NCBI GenBank assembly: GCA_934438085.1
Contig: CAKSBC010000003.1
Coordinates: forward strand, 1-64,000
DNA length: 64,000 bases
Origin: an uncultured Lachnospiraceae bacterium
GTDB lineage: Bacteria; Bacillota; Clostridia; Lachnospirales; Lachnospiraceae
Reading direction: 5' to 3'
Part shown: positions 9,402 to 19,063 of the stretch, in pieces
Layout: every line of letters starts with the position of its first letter
Numbering within the stretch: the first letter of the stretch is position 1
Notes under the pieces: model-generated
The model's database searches: none
Seen by the model: only the letters and a program-made list of their open reading frames with translations
Told to the model about the DNA's origin: nothing
Program-made: the position numbers and the translations under genes

Positions 9402-10538
9402 TTATTTCTCAAGCAGCTGTACTGCTCTTTTATGTATCATAGTTTCTATTGCTTTAAGCCTTCTGTCAGGTAAATTGTATCTGGAATGTTTTTTGAATCT
9501 AAATTCAAGAAGTCTTCGCACTCCTTCTCTTTGCCTGTTTTCCATCACGCTTGCCGCAGCTTCCATAAAATCATTATAAACACACGGCATGAGTGTTGAT
9601 ACATATTCTTCCATTGCTTTGTCACTGTTTAAATCTGTATCCATTGCGTAGTTTAAAAGTGAATTACCATGGTCAAATAACGGTGCCGGTGCAGCTATCA
9701 AATTCGTTTCATTTTCCACCATAAACCCAAAATTACCAAAATGTCGGTCAGTGTTACATATAATGGCATCGAAAACGAGCATATCATTAAGCGCGCTTAC
9801 AAATTCATCACCGAGCTTTGAATAATACTCCTGCACAGCCTGCATGCCTCCAGATTTTACGATACGGCCAACCGGCATGAATGAGTATCGTTTGTCTGTG
9901 AATAACTCACATGTTGAGCATAGTTCGCCTTTCCATTTAGAAAGGTTATAATTTATGGCATTTAATCCCATTACTTCCGCGATCTGCGCAGCATAGAATT
10001 CCGAATACGGTTCGTTTCCTGTATTTGCAGCTCCCTTCGTGCCGCCTTTGTATAGTTTTATCTTTCCGTCAACTCTTCGCCAGCATTTCGGCAGCATTCC
10101 GTTTGTAGTAAATTCCGGGCATGATTCCAATGAGGTTCGTATACTGCTGCCATATCCTGTAAATGCAATCAGCGCAAGCACACGACTGAATCGATTTTCA
10201 TAAAGATTATAGTTGTCAAAACTACCGTCAAATGCCTCTTCTGTGACCCAATAGCAGTCATTAAGCGACAGACCTTTAGAAACTCTTATAATGTTCATAG
10301 GTCTGTTCAGACTTAACCCGCACTTACTTAAAAAGTTCTGCACATATGCCCTGTTTTTAGGAATTGACCTGTGCTTTAACCAGCTTCTAAGTCCTTCCTC
10401 TGTCAATGTAAGATCAAGAGGCAGCAAATTTCTTTTTTCTTCATTAACCCATTCAATTCTAATCTCTGGTATGCTGCTGTCTTCAGAAGCAAAAAATCTG
10501 CATAGCGGAATATCAAATTGTTTTAATGTGTAGATCAT
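9402..10538 (-). CDS. HipA-like protein kinase, orphan
   Basis: 378 residues with a HipA-type kinase C-lobe: the catalytic loop reads CNTDRHFGNFGF (Asp264, Asn269) and the metal-binding DFG-equivalent is FDHGNS (Asp289). A Gly-rich segment GGTKGAANTGNEPYSE near residues 165-180 resembles the flexible P-loop-like nucleotide clamp. The N-terminal 120 residues are not the usual HipA N-domain. No HipB-type DNA-binding antitoxin is adjacent, so it resembles stand-alone HipA-like/CtkA-like kinases more than a classical toxin. The start is ATG with GGAATGG upstream. It lies between a glycosyltransferase remnant and the terminator repeat, suggesting insertion at the end of the polysaccharide locus. 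Its substrate is unknown. Confidence 0.8.
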   Translation of the reverse strand: MIYTLKQFDIPLCRFFASEDSSIPEIRIEWVNEEKRNLLPLDLTLTEEGLRSWLKHRSIPKNRAYVQNFLSKCGLSLNRPMNIIRVSKGLSLNDCYWVTEEAFDGSFDNYNLYENRFSRVLALIAFTGYGSSIRTSLESCPEFTTNGMLPKCWRRVDGKIKLYKGGTKGAANTGNEPYSEFYAAQIAEVMGLNAINYNLSKWKGELCSTCELFTDKRYSFMPVGRIVKSGGMQAVQEYYSKLGDEFVSALNDMLVFDAIICNTDRHFGNFGFMVENETNLIAAPAPLFDHGNSLLNYAMDTDLNSDKAMEEYVSTLMPCVYNDFMEAAASVMENRQREGVRRLLEFRFKKHSRYNLPDRRLKAIETMIHKRAVQLLEK

Positions 10539-10680
10539 TTTTATCCATTCCTATTACAGTAATGATTATGGAACTATTCTTTTAACGAAAGGAACTTTCT
10601 GCATTATTGCAACGATTACTGAACAAACAACAAATACAAAAATCACGCCGGCTTAAGCCCGCAATAGCGAGTACTTTATT

Positions 10681-10754
10681 ATAATGATTTATTAGCAACT
10701 CCGCTAAAATGCGGGGTTTTCTTTATATATGGTACTCATGTTTGAGTAGTTACA
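10681..10754. repeat. Direct repeat copy B, terminator-like
   Basis: A 74-base near-identical partner of 5-78. It lies ten bases beyond the stop of the glycosyltransferase gene and holds the CTCCGC/GCGGGG hairpin with a T-rich tract on the plus strand. The remainder of 10539-10763 shows no further gene. Confidence 0.85.
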
Positions 10755-10763
10755 TATTATATG

Positions 10764-11864
10764 TCACTTATTGCCAATGCTTTTTATAAGAAGTTCAAAT
10801 CTTAGGAACTGTTTGTTTTTAAGAGCTTTTTCAATTTCAGCCATACTACTGCTATTCGTCTTCATATCAGTGAAATACGTATTGATGAGATTATGCGTCA
10901 AAATAAAAACGGCTTCTCTTATTTTTCGACTTTGTTTACGTATTCTTCCTGCATTCATGATACTTTGCTTAAGTAAGTATTCATATGCTCGCTGATCATA
11001 TGAAAGCCCGAACAAAGGAAATTCTTTTAAGCATTCCTCTGTTATCCAATAGGTATCAATGCTTTTCTTCTTAGAAACTGACGTATATGTTATACTTTGC
11101 GGATTTTGTCTGTAACCATATACCACTTCATTTAAGTATTCATGACTGTATGGCAGGCCAAACAATATAAATGATATTGGAGTGTCCTCATACCAATATC
11201 CTTCCGGGAAGCAATAGTTTTCTAATACTGTATACCTATATATTTTTCCGCAAGGATAACCGGACAGAGTATTAATGTCTCCTTTTTTACTGTCTTTTAT
11301 CCTTTCTTCTGAAGGCTCCGTATCAGTAAATCTGTATAATTCACCCTGGACAATATCCTTTTTACTTGTATACGCCGTATTAAGCATTATCTGCAATATG
11401 TCTGTTGGAAGCACATCATCGGAATCCAAAAATGAAATATATGTGCCCTTAAGTACTTTAAGCCCGGTATTTCTCGCCCCTGAAAATCCCTTGTTTTCTT
11501 GTGTTATGATTTCAAGCCTGGTATTGCTTTTAGGCTCGACTCCTCTAAGCTTTTCTAATATTTCTGCTGTTGCATCAGTTGATCCGTCATTTACTACTGT
11601 AATAAGCACAGAATATTCATGTTCTTGAGATAAGACTGACTTAAGACATTCCTCTATATATTTTTCCGAATTATATGCCGGTACGATAATCTGCAGATCA
11701 TATTTTATATCTATGATATTTTTGGTCAAACATATCCCATTTGGTTTCGGTGACCATTGCTCTAATAATCCTTTTGCTTCGCTTATGCCTAAGCGTGATT
11801 TTAGTGTGAATAATCCTGCATTTTTATATATTACTTTTTTTATAAACTGTTTACACTTATTCAT
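10764..11864 (-). CDS. Glycosyltransferase family 2
   Basis: A 366-residue cytoplasmic GT-A enzyme. The GT2 domain begins near residue 53 (LQIIVPAYNSEKYIEECL), followed by VVNDGSTDAT, the donor-site GFSGARNTGL and the metal-binding DxD in FLDSDD. The last 120 residues are basic and helical, probably for membrane or acceptor contact. It is the last gene of the polysaccharide operon and overlaps the flippase gene by eight bases, so the two are translationally coupled. It should add one sugar to the lipid-linked repeat unit; donor and linkage cannot be read. A diverged copy of its 3' end lies 1.4 kb downstream. Confidence 0.88.
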   Translation of the reverse strand: MNKCKQFIKKVIYKNAGLFTLKSRLGISEAKGLLEQWSPKPNGICLTKNIIDIKYDLQIIVPAYNSEKYIEECLKSVLSQEHEYSVLITVVNDGSTDATAEILEKLRGVEPKSNTRLEIITQENKGFSGARNTGLKVLKGTYISFLDSDDVLPTDILQIMLNTAYTSKKDIVQGELYRFTDTEPSEERIKDSKKGDINTLSGYPCGKIYRYTVLENYCFPEGYWYEDTPISFILFGLPYSHEYLNEVVYGYRQNPQSITYTSVSKKKSIDTYWITEECLKEFPLFGLSYDQRAYEYLLKQSIMNAGRIRKQSRKIREAVFILTHNLINTYFTDMKTNSSSMAEIEKALKNKQFLRFELLIKSIGNK

Positions 11865-13302
11865 GTTTAATTCTTAAGCATCTTCCGACTCTGTTGAATA
11901 TCTCCGACATAACCTTGTTTCCGAATGCCAGATTAATTATCACATAGACCAGCGCTCCTCCGCATATTGATATCAGCAAAGACCCTATATCCGATAAATT
12001 TATCATTTTTAAAAGAACAACTGCCGCACTCATTCCTAAAGCTGCTACTCCTATTGAAAATAACGGTTTTAAATCGATCTTATATTTGAGGCTTCTTTTT
12101 ATATAAATATACTGAATCAAATTTGTGATCAGCTCACTTAAAACCGATGCAATAACGGCTCCATTTTGAGCTAATATTGGGATGAAAATAAGATTCATAA
12201 TGATATTAATTATCGATGCTGCTGATGATGCAGGGATTATTATCTTTTCATTTTTTGTACTGAAAGCTAATTGATAGCAAAACAGATCTCCGAATCCTTT
12301 AATAAGTATCAGCGGACACATATACACGATGCCTGTTGCCGCCGGAGAGAACGCATCTCCATATAGAACCTTAACTGCAGTTTGTGAAACCAGACATATC
12401 CCTATACAGCACGGAATCGTTGTCAGACTCAATACCTGAAAGCCTTTGTTTAATAGGCTGTAAAACTCTTCTTTAGAATTTTCATAGTAATAACTGAGTC
12501 TTGGCAGTAAAGCCGTGGTTATTGCAATTGTCATTGTTATAACCAGATTTATGGTTTTCTGTGAATAAATATAATATCCGACAGCCTCTTCCGTTGACAA
12601 AATATTCAGCATCGTAACGTCAACTTTATTATAGATAGTTGACAGAAATGCTATAAGAGCAATAAGCATCAATGGCTTTAAATGAGCCTTGACCGACAGT
12701 CCTTTAAATGTAAAATGTACATATTTTCTTGAATTTATAATATTGAAAATATAGTTGCTGCCGGTCGCAAGACATATAATTAAAGCATAGGTTATATAAT
12801 CATCCTTTGTTTTAACAAAAACCAATAGAGCTGCAAATGATACTGCCTTTACAATTAAGCTTCTTACTGTAATATATCCATACTCTTCCAAACCTTTGTA
12901 TATCCAATCAATGTTAATATAGTTGAAAAATATAGACAAGCTGCATATTATATACAGCTTCCATTCCCCGTTAAAGCCGTTATTCAGCACTACTATGGCA
13001 ATGTAACAGATTACGGCAACTGTCGTGGATATAATATTTATTAAAAAAAGCTCAGTAAATACCTTGTTTTTTTCTTCTTTTTTTTCTCTGACCTTGGCAA
13101 ACTCTCTTACTCCATATGCCGGAAGTCCAAACGCTGCTATAGCTACAAAATATGAAGCCAGATTCTGTGCTACAGCTACCTTTCCTACGCCATAAGGCAG
13201 CAGGATCCTTGACACATATATCGACGTCAGAAAAGGAAAAATAATATTTGATAGTGTATAAATAATATTAAAAATTGAATTTTTAAATAATGAATTTTTC
13301 AT
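11857..13302 (-). CDS. Wzx-type polysaccharide flippase
   Basis: A 481-residue protein with about twelve to fourteen hydrophobic segments, of the polysaccharide transporter branch of the MOP superfamily. The N-terminus (NIIYTLSNIIFPFLTSIY, then ILLPYGVGKVAVAQN) is typical of capsule and O-unit flippases. It should move the undecaprenyl-diphosphate-linked repeat unit across the cytoplasmic membrane for polymerisation. Neighbouring Wzy-like and initiating-transferase genes support a Wzx/Wzy-dependent pathway. The start is ATG with AGGAA upstream. The gene is notably A+T-rich compared with the distal part of the operon. Confidence 0.9.
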   Translation of the reverse strand: MKNSLFKNSIFNIIYTLSNIIFPFLTSIYVSRILLPYGVGKVAVAQNLASYFVAIAAFGLPAYGVREFAKVREKKEEKNKVFTELFLINIISTTVAVICYIAIVVLNNGFNGEWKLYIICSLSIFFNYINIDWIYKGLEEYGYITVRSLIVKAVSFAALLVFVKTKDDYITYALIICLATGSNYIFNIINSRKYVHFTFKGLSVKAHLKPLMLIALIAFLSTIYNKVDVTMLNILSTEEAVGYYIYSQKTINLVITMTIAITTALLPRLSYYYENSKEEFYSLLNKGFQVLSLTTIPCCIGICLVSQTAVKVLYGDAFSPAATGIVYMCPLILIKGFGDLFCYQLAFSTKNEKIIIPASSAASIINIIMNLIFIPILAQNGAVIASVLSELITNLIQYIYIKRSLKYKIDLKPLFSIGVAALGMSAAVVLLKMINLSDIGSLLISICGGALVYVIINLAFGNKVMSEIFNRVGRCLRIKHE

Positions 13303-13336
13303 GTTATTAAATTCCTATCTTTAATATTTTAAACAG

Positions 13337-14467
13337 TTATTCCCTATCTTTAAAAAGCAACTCAGAAATCCAGAAGAAAGTAAAGTTATAAAATGCAAGC
13401 AGCATCATATTCTCTGTACACATATGCAATAATATCGCCATCACAGCTACATACGGACCAAATTGCTTATTGATCCTAAAATTATGCAGCAGCATTATAT
13501 TCATTATTACATAGAATACCAATGATACAATTCCATACTGTAACAGTAATACATAATACCCTATATCAAGAACCGCTGTCTGTCCTATAAGATCAGGCAT
13601 ATAATTTCCAAAGAGGTTTATCGGGTATCTGGTGAAAAAGTCATATCCAAGCCACAAGCGGCCGGTAAGAAAATCATTCAGTTTAATAATCCACGGTGTC
13701 TGCCAATTAAAATTAATGGATGCATAAATCAGTATTATTATAATTCCAACTATTCCTATATCCGCAGCAAGCATCAGATACTGAAAAACTTTTTCAAATT
13801 CTTTCTTATCTGCAAGCTTCTGCAGAATATATGTTCCTGCAAGCTCTAATGCAACTATAAGCATCGCTGTACGACAAATAGTTAACTTATATAACGCTAT
13901 ATTAAAGATAAACAGTACTGCATAATGCCAGAGCTTCATTTTTTGATAAAATAAAGATATTATCAAACTAACAATAATTAGATAGAATGCGTGGTTTCCG
14001 TTTGCATCATTAATTCCCATTGAATGCTTTATAACTCCGGGCACAGCTGATGCTTCTCTTGTAAGATCAGGAATTATGCCAAGCATTGCTAATATCATTG
14101 CTAAAAAGTATATAATGCTGAGCACTGCCAGCATTTTCTTCATCAGGCTTTTTGTATCAACTCCGTATGAAAATGTCAGCAAAATTGCTATCCAAAGCGC
14201 ATTATTATTTTTGGTTGACAAGGCAATATATACGCCTGATAAAAGTATTACCGCACTTATGACGATTCGTTTTACAGAATACTTAAATGGAATAAAAACT
14301 GACAGAATAATCAATCCGAATGCCGGTAATGTAAGTCTTATATTCGGGAGTGTAACTGTAGTTCCGATAAGATAAACCTGTGCAAATAAAATGCACATAG
14401 CTGTTTGAAATAAAACATTTTTAATTTTGCTGTCGTTACTCTTTATAAAATCTAAGATATTCTTCAT
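13337..14467 (-). CDS. Wzy-like polysaccharide polymerase
   Basis: 376 residues, almost entirely hydrophobic with around ten membrane segments and a larger external loop near residues 270-300 (GRLWLGYDFFTRYPINLFGN). This arrangement and the gene's place beside a Wzx flippase indicate an oligosaccharide repeat-unit polymerase. Wzy proteins share little sequence, so the call rests on topology, the GRLWLGYDFF-like loop and context. It is the second candidate polymerase or ligase of the locus; the other is the O-antigen ligase-like protein at the 5' end of the operon. Confidence 0.78.
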   Translation of the reverse strand: MKNILDFIKSNDSKIKNVLFQTAMCILFAQVYLIGTTVTLPNIRLTLPAFGLIILSVFIPFKYSVKRIVISAVILLSGVYIALSTKNNNALWIAILLTFSYGVDTKSLMKKMLAVLSIIYFLAMILAMLGIIPDLTREASAVPGVIKHSMGINDANGNHAFYLIIVSLIISLFYQKMKLWHYAVLFIFNIALYKLTICRTAMLIVALELAGTYILQKLADKKEFEKVFQYLMLAADIGIVGIIIILIYASINFNWQTPWIIKLNDFLTGRLWLGYDFFTRYPINLFGNYMPDLIGQTAVLDIGYYVLLLQYGIVSLVFYVIMNIMLLHNFRINKQFGPYVAVMAILLHMCTENMMLLAFYNFTFFWISELLFKDRE

Positions 14468-14538
14468 TCTGTTGCTTTTTCTTTCTCACCTGTTTTTGTT
14501 TTTTATATATTCAATATTATTGATCGTTTTTCTTCAAG

Positions 14539-15315
14539 TCAGTGTATTTTCTTCAAATAGTACCTGAATGTTTCCTTTATTCCCTTATATCTTGTATATT
14601 GAATCAATACTGCTGCTCTCCAGGCATTTTTCATTCCAAGCATCGGCGTAAGCTTTTGGCGCATTTCCATGACTTTTCTATCTGCCTCGTCCATCCAGGA
14701 TGCAGCATACCAATGAATACTTATTGTATTTTCTGTTACTGCTAATTCGCCGGTTTGATAATTAAGCGGACATAAATATTCCTTTGAAAAAATACGGACA
14801 TTATCTATAGTCTGATCTCCTCCGTTTAGCCTGAATCCTTCCTGAGCTATATATGGTGTCTGTACTGTCGGACAGGTGTTATTACTGTACTGTTCTTCAG
14901 ACTCGAATTCCGGCATTGTTTTATATTTATCCATCATTTTTCTTAGTGGTTCATATCCGGCTTCAGCACCATATCCAAGCCCTGTATTAATTGTTTCATT
15001 TGTTTCAAAGCCAAAGAAAGCTTTGTATTTTAATAGATCGTCTATTGGCTTAATAAGCTCGACATCAGTATCAAGATATATTCCGCCATGTTGATGTACA
15101 ACATCAAGTCTGACATAATCTGTTACAAAGCTCCACTTGCCGTCAGCTGCTGCCTTTTGCAAGAATCGAATTGAGTCAAATTGATAGTTATCCTCGCTCC
15201 ATCTTTTTATTTCATAATCAGGACAGAATTTCTGCCACGACTCTATGCATTTTTTTGCCTTTTCAGGCAGCTTGTTTCCTCCGAACCAACAGTAGTGAAT
15301 AATTTTTGGTATCAT
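14539..15315 (-). CDS. Glycosyltransferase family 32, capsular type
   Basis: A 258-residue GT32-type enzyme. The start MIPKIIHYCWFGG is diagnostic of the family, and the DxD motif lies in GGIYLDTDVELI near residue 100. These enzymes (relatives of OCH1 and of bacterial capsular transferases) transfer a sugar from a nucleotide donor with divalent metal. The start is ATG with GGAAAG upstream. The gene lies in the minus-strand run of polysaccharide genes, with short spacers on each side. Confidence 0.9.
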   Translation of the reverse strand: MIPKIIHYCWFGGNKLPEKAKKCIESWQKFCPDYEIKRWSEDNYQFDSIRFLQKAAADGKWSFVTDYVRLDVVHQHGGIYLDTDVELIKPIDDLLKYKAFFGFETNETINTGLGYGAEAGYEPLRKMMDKYKTMPEFESEEQYSNNTCPTVQTPYIAQEGFRLNGGDQTIDNVRIFSKEYLCPLNYQTGELAVTENTISIHWYAASWMDEADRKVMEMRQKLTPMLGMKNAWRAAVLIQYTRYKGIKETFRYYLKKIH

Positions 15316-15358
15316 AGTTTCTTTCCAACCGAATTAGTGTGTTGTTTTATTGTTTTAA

Positions 15359-16327
15359 TCAAATTAGTTTTGAAAATACTGCTAACGCTCTCTGTACACC
15401 AAGAACTGCTATTACAGTTCCTATCATGTGATATTTTTTCTGCCTTGCCTTTTTTAAAATATATCTTCTGCTATTTAATGCCTCTGCCACTTCAGGATAA
15501 ATGCTTAGTTCTCTTGAATAATTAATAAACCATGCATACATGCACGCAGCTCTGTCTATATAGCATGCCGATACCGCTTTGCTTATTTCTTCACCATCAG
15601 ATAATGCAATCAGCTCATCCATTACTCTGATCTTATCCCTTAGATTTCTTTCGCTGATTTTATTTGTTATCGCACCATCTCTGTTTATTCTGTATTGATA
15701 ACAGCTTTCCTCACAAAACGAAATAGTATCTGCATTTAAAAATATCTGCGGTGTCCAAAGTTCGTCTTCGTGCAGAATGCCATTGCAAAATCTGAAATTA
15801 TGGTCATTTATATATTTAAGTTTTGGCACTGTCAATGTAGCTGTAGGTGATATGTCTCCATACAAATAGCATTGTTCGAATTTTTCTGTGGTAGATAGTG
15901 CTGAATTATTTAGAGCATTCTCCGGAAATATGCTTGAATCAGTTAACTCTCCATTGATGTTATTTAACATTCTAAATCTTGTTACTATGATATCCGGATT
16001 TTCTTTTTCTATTATGGTGTTTAATTTATCGAGCGCATTTTCTTCTAAAATATCATCTGAATCAAGGAAGTATAAATATTCCCCCAAAGCTTTGTCTATT
16101 CCATAATTTCTCGTATGTGAAAGTCCGCCGTTTTCCTTGGAATAATATCGTATTCTGCTGTCCTTATCAGCATAACGTTTACAAATCTCAGGCGTTCCGT
16201 CCTTTGACCCATCATTAACCAAAATGATTTCAAAATCTGAGAAGCTCTGATTTAAAATGCTGTCCAGACATTCTCCGACATATTCCTCGACATTGTAAGC
16301 CGGAATTATAACACTGAATCTCTTCAT
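15359..16327 (-). CDS. Glycosyltransferase family 2
   Basis: A 322-residue GT2 enzyme. FSVIIPAYNVEEYVGECLDS opens the nucleotide-binding fold at residue 4, followed by LVNDGSKDGT, GGLSHTRNYG and the DxD motif in YFLDSDD near residue 95. The C-terminal third carries the acceptor-binding helices. It is distinct from the GT2 at the operon's 3' end, so the repeat unit probably includes at least two GT2-added sugars. The start is ATG with GGAAAGG upstream. Confidence 0.9.
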   Translation of the reverse strand: MKRFSVIIPAYNVEEYVGECLDSILNQSFSDFEIILVNDGSKDGTPEICKRYADKDSRIRYYSKENGGLSHTRNYGIDKALGEYLYFLDSDDILEENALDKLNTIIEKENPDIIVTRFRMLNNINGELTDSSIFPENALNNSALSTTEKFEQCYLYGDISPTATLTVPKLKYINDHNFRFCNGILHEDELWTPQIFLNADTISFCEESCYQYRINRDGAITNKISERNLRDKIRVMDELIALSDGEEISKAVSACYIDRAACMYAWFINYSRELSIYPEVAEALNSRRYILKKARQKKYHMIGTVIAVLGVQRALAVFSKLI

Positions 16328-16361
16328 AATATAATGTTTTATATCCTTTCCAATTTCACTG

Positions 16362-17678
16362 TTATAGCCTATAAACCTCTCTCAATATCTCTTCGCTCTT
16401 TTTCCAACTGAAATGCTCTTTTATATATTCGCGGCTTCTTTGCCCTAATTCTTCAAGTTTTGTATCGTTCATGCTTAAAAGCTCGATTATTCTATCTGCA
16501 AATTCTCTGTCTGTTTCAGCCAGAGCAATAACATTTCCGTCCTCGTCGATACCTTCAGCTCCGACCTGCCCTGTTATTACAGGAGTACCAAGCGCCATGC
16601 TGCGAAGTACCTTGACCTTTATCCCGGCTCCCATATCAAGCGGAAATACTGCTGCCTTTGACTTTTTTAGATAGATGTCCACATCGTCGACGAATCCTGT
16701 GACAGTTATCCACTTTTTATTGGCAGCGTTGTTGTTTCCTTTTTCAGCTTTGTTTATAAGCTCCTGCGAAGGTTTATTGCCAACTAAATATACCCTGAGA
16801 TCTGGCACGCTCTGTTTTACGAAAGTACATATATCTATCAGGCGTTTTCCGGCTCTGTCATTTTCCGGACGTCCCATCTGTCCCAAAAAACAAATGCTGT
16901 ATGGCTCTTTCTCTATTATGTCTCTATGCGCTTCTTCAAACACACTGTCCTCAATACCACAGTATGTGTTAAGAACCACCGTGTCCTTACGTCCGTAAAA
17001 CTCTTCTATAAGTCTTTTATCCTTTTCGTTAAACGTAAAGAGCTTATCGGCACTGAGACAGTACTTTTTCTCGTGTCTTTTTATCTTTTCAAGCTGATTA
17101 CTCAGATACTTAAGCTTCAACAATGCTTTTACCTTGTTGCTTGAACCATCTGCATTTTTATTGGAGCTTCTCTCGACTTTGGCTGAATCCGCCCTGCCTA
17201 TTATCGCATTTTTCGTATCATGTACACTTTTCGCATCCTGTACCTTTCTCTCAAAGGACTGTGCAGTCATATCATGCTCGACAAGATTAAATTCAAGCTT
17301 TGGGAACAGCTTTTTTATCCACAGATACTGTCCCATCGATGCATATTCGGCATGTATTGCATCGATCCTGTACTTTCGCACCATTTTTATCAGCTTTATC
17401 GCAAATTTAAGTGAGCTTCTTGCTGCAAAATAATTTGGCATCCATGGCATCATAAGCGCATGGAAAGCTCTCGACAGCTTGGATATCCTTACATGTTGCC
17501 ATTTTTCATCGCCTTTATGCTTTGCCGCCAGCTTTTCGTCAAACGGCTGCGATATAAATGTCAAAACATATACATTATTAAAAAGGGCAAGGGTCTCTAT
17601 TTCCTTGCCCATACATACGCCTCCGGCATGATTTGCCTCTATATCAGGATAATATGGTGATATATGTAATATGTTCAT
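16362..17678 (-). CDS. Glycosyltransferase family 4 (GT-B)
   Basis: A 438-residue GT-B transferase. The N-terminal acceptor domain opens with ILHISPYYPDIEANHAGGV. The C-terminal donor domain shows SICFLGQMGRPENDRAG, then VTGFVDDVDIYLKKSKAAVFPL and the GT4 region GAGIKVKVLRSMALGTPVI near residues 365-385. A low-complexity linker near residues 160-180 is unusual. No clear Shine-Dalgarno sequence precedes the ATG, unlike its neighbours. It should act in the cytoplasm on the lipid-linked repeat unit. Confidence 0.88.
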   Translation of the reverse strand: MNILHISPYYPDIEANHAGGVCMGKEIETLALFNNVYVLTFISQPFDEKLAAKHKGDEKWQHVRISKLSRAFHALMMPWMPNYFAARSSLKFAIKLIKMVRKYRIDAIHAEYASMGQYLWIKKLFPKLEFNLVEHDMTAQSFERKVQDAKSVHDTKNAIIGRADSAKVERSSNKNADGSSNKVKALLKLKYLSNQLEKIKRHEKKYCLSADKLFTFNEKDKRLIEEFYGRKDTVVLNTYCGIEDSVFEEAHRDIIEKEPYSICFLGQMGRPENDRAGKRLIDICTFVKQSVPDLRVYLVGNKPSQELINKAEKGNNNAANKKWITVTGFVDDVDIYLKKSKAAVFPLDMGAGIKVKVLRSMALGTPVITGQVGAEGIDEDGNVIALAETDREFADRIIELLSMNDTKLEELGQRSREYIKEHFSWKKSEEILREVYRL

Positions 17679-17766
17679 AATTTATTGTTTCGTTATTATT
17701 TGTTTCGTAATCTGTTGTTTAATCAGTCTTGATGACCTTTTTATTTTAATGCATAACCGCCGCTTC

Positions 17767-19032
17767 TTATCCAATCGCCAAGTGTCGTATCTCATCGAGC
17801 ACCTCATACATGGCTCTTACCGAAAATCTCTCCTCATACAGCCTATGTATTTGTACCCGATCTGCGCATGTAAATCTTAATATTAGCTTAGCTGCCTCGG
17901 CTGCATCTTTACCGCTCGCTATTGGCGGCTTAAACCTTTCATTCTTAGATGCATGTGTATCATCAGCTTTTATTTTACTGTGGACATCATCCTTCAGAGC
18001 CTTATCAGCAGACACTTCAATAGATTTAACTCCGACATTCACACCTATATGCTCGCCTTCAACAATATCCCAGGTATCCCCGGGGATGTTATTAATGAGT
18101 CTAAGTCCATTAGCCATGTATTCGACCGATTTCATCGTGAGTCCAACCTTCACACCTGGCTTCATAATGTTGATGCCCCATTCGCAGCCCTGCAATATTT
18201 TTTGCTTCTTACCCTCATCAAATACTGCACCATGCAATTGGTATTCTATTCCCGAATTTTTAAGTGCTTCTGTAAATGCTTCCGCCTGCTCACCGTTTCC
18301 GATCACTTCAAGTATAACATGCTTTCGCTTATTCACCTCGCTCAATATCTCGCTGATAAGCGGTATGTCAATGATATTATTTATAGATCCGAGATAGGCA
18401 ATGTAAATAGACTCTGTAGGTATATATGCTTTATCATCGCTGAGCCTGACCTCTTCAGTCTTGGGCCAGTACATAATGCTTATATTCTCTTTATTAAGCC
18501 CGAGCAAGTCTCCGTACAAAGCGCATTCTGTAACTATGTGATCTGCTGCATTAAGATGATCGTCTCTCAGTTTTTTCCAATATCTTATTGGATATGTTTT
18601 TTCAACGCCGCCGACCGGCAATGACTCCGGCCAGAGATCGATGATATCAAATATCAGACGGCAGTTAAGCTCCTTCTTTAGTCTTGCTCCGACCTTTGCA
18701 AGAGAATTTCCCGGAAGCAGAAGATATATCAGTGACTCACCGATAATAAGTTCCTTCAGCAGTCTGTACGCCTTCTTCGCAAATCTATGATGATACCAAA
18801 GTCTTGCAGGAGAGATATTCTTTTTATAGCCTCCGGCATCTAAATATATATGACGTATTCCTGTATCATCTATAGAGTCTGTTTCTGATATATCACTTCT
18901 TCTTCGCTTTTTCCTATGGTCAAAGCAGGTGCCTATCAGAGTGACATTATCGCCTTTATCCGCAAAATATCGTAATATAAGCTCAGCTCTCGGCTCATAG
19001 GTGGAGGAATCTGTAACTATATATATATTCAT
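17767..19032 (-). CDS. Glycosyltransferase family 4-like (GT-B)
   Basis: A 421-residue GT-B protein related to WbuB-like transferases: DIIDLWPESLPVGG near residue 130 is the typical acceptor-domain motif, followed by IAYLGSINNIIDIPLI and, in the donor domain, GWGINIMKPGVKVGLTMKSV near residue 305. A Lys/Asp-rich insertion near residues 360-390 looks unstructured. The ribosome site GGAGAGGG is strong. The gene directly follows the initiating transferase, so it is a good candidate for adding the second sugar. That order is inference. Confidence 0.85.
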   Translation of the reverse strand: MNIYIVTDSSTYEPRAELILRYFADKGDNVTLIGTCFDHRKKRRRSDISETDSIDDTGIRHIYLDAGGYKKNISPARLWYHHRFAKKAYRLLKELIIGESLIYLLLPGNSLAKVGARLKKELNCRLIFDIIDLWPESLPVGGVEKTYPIRYWKKLRDDHLNAADHIVTECALYGDLLGLNKENISIMYWPKTEEVRLSDDKAYIPTESIYIAYLGSINNIIDIPLISEILSEVNKRKHVILEVIGNGEQAEAFTEALKNSGIEYQLHGAVFDEGKKQKILQGCEWGINIMKPGVKVGLTMKSVEYMANGLRLINNIPGDTWDIVEGEHIGVNVGVKSIEVSADKALKDDVHSKIKADDTHASKNERFKPPIASGKDAAEAAKLILRFTCADRVQIHRLYEERFSVRAMYEVLDEIRHLAIG

Positions 19033-19063
19033 TGCAAATCCCTCTCCTTTCAGTCAAACACGT

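Noticed and set aside
17810..18624. Two overlapping plus-strand frames opposite a glycosyltransferase gene
   Set aside because: They are shadows of a well-supported GT4 gene; they have no start signals and low-complexity products.
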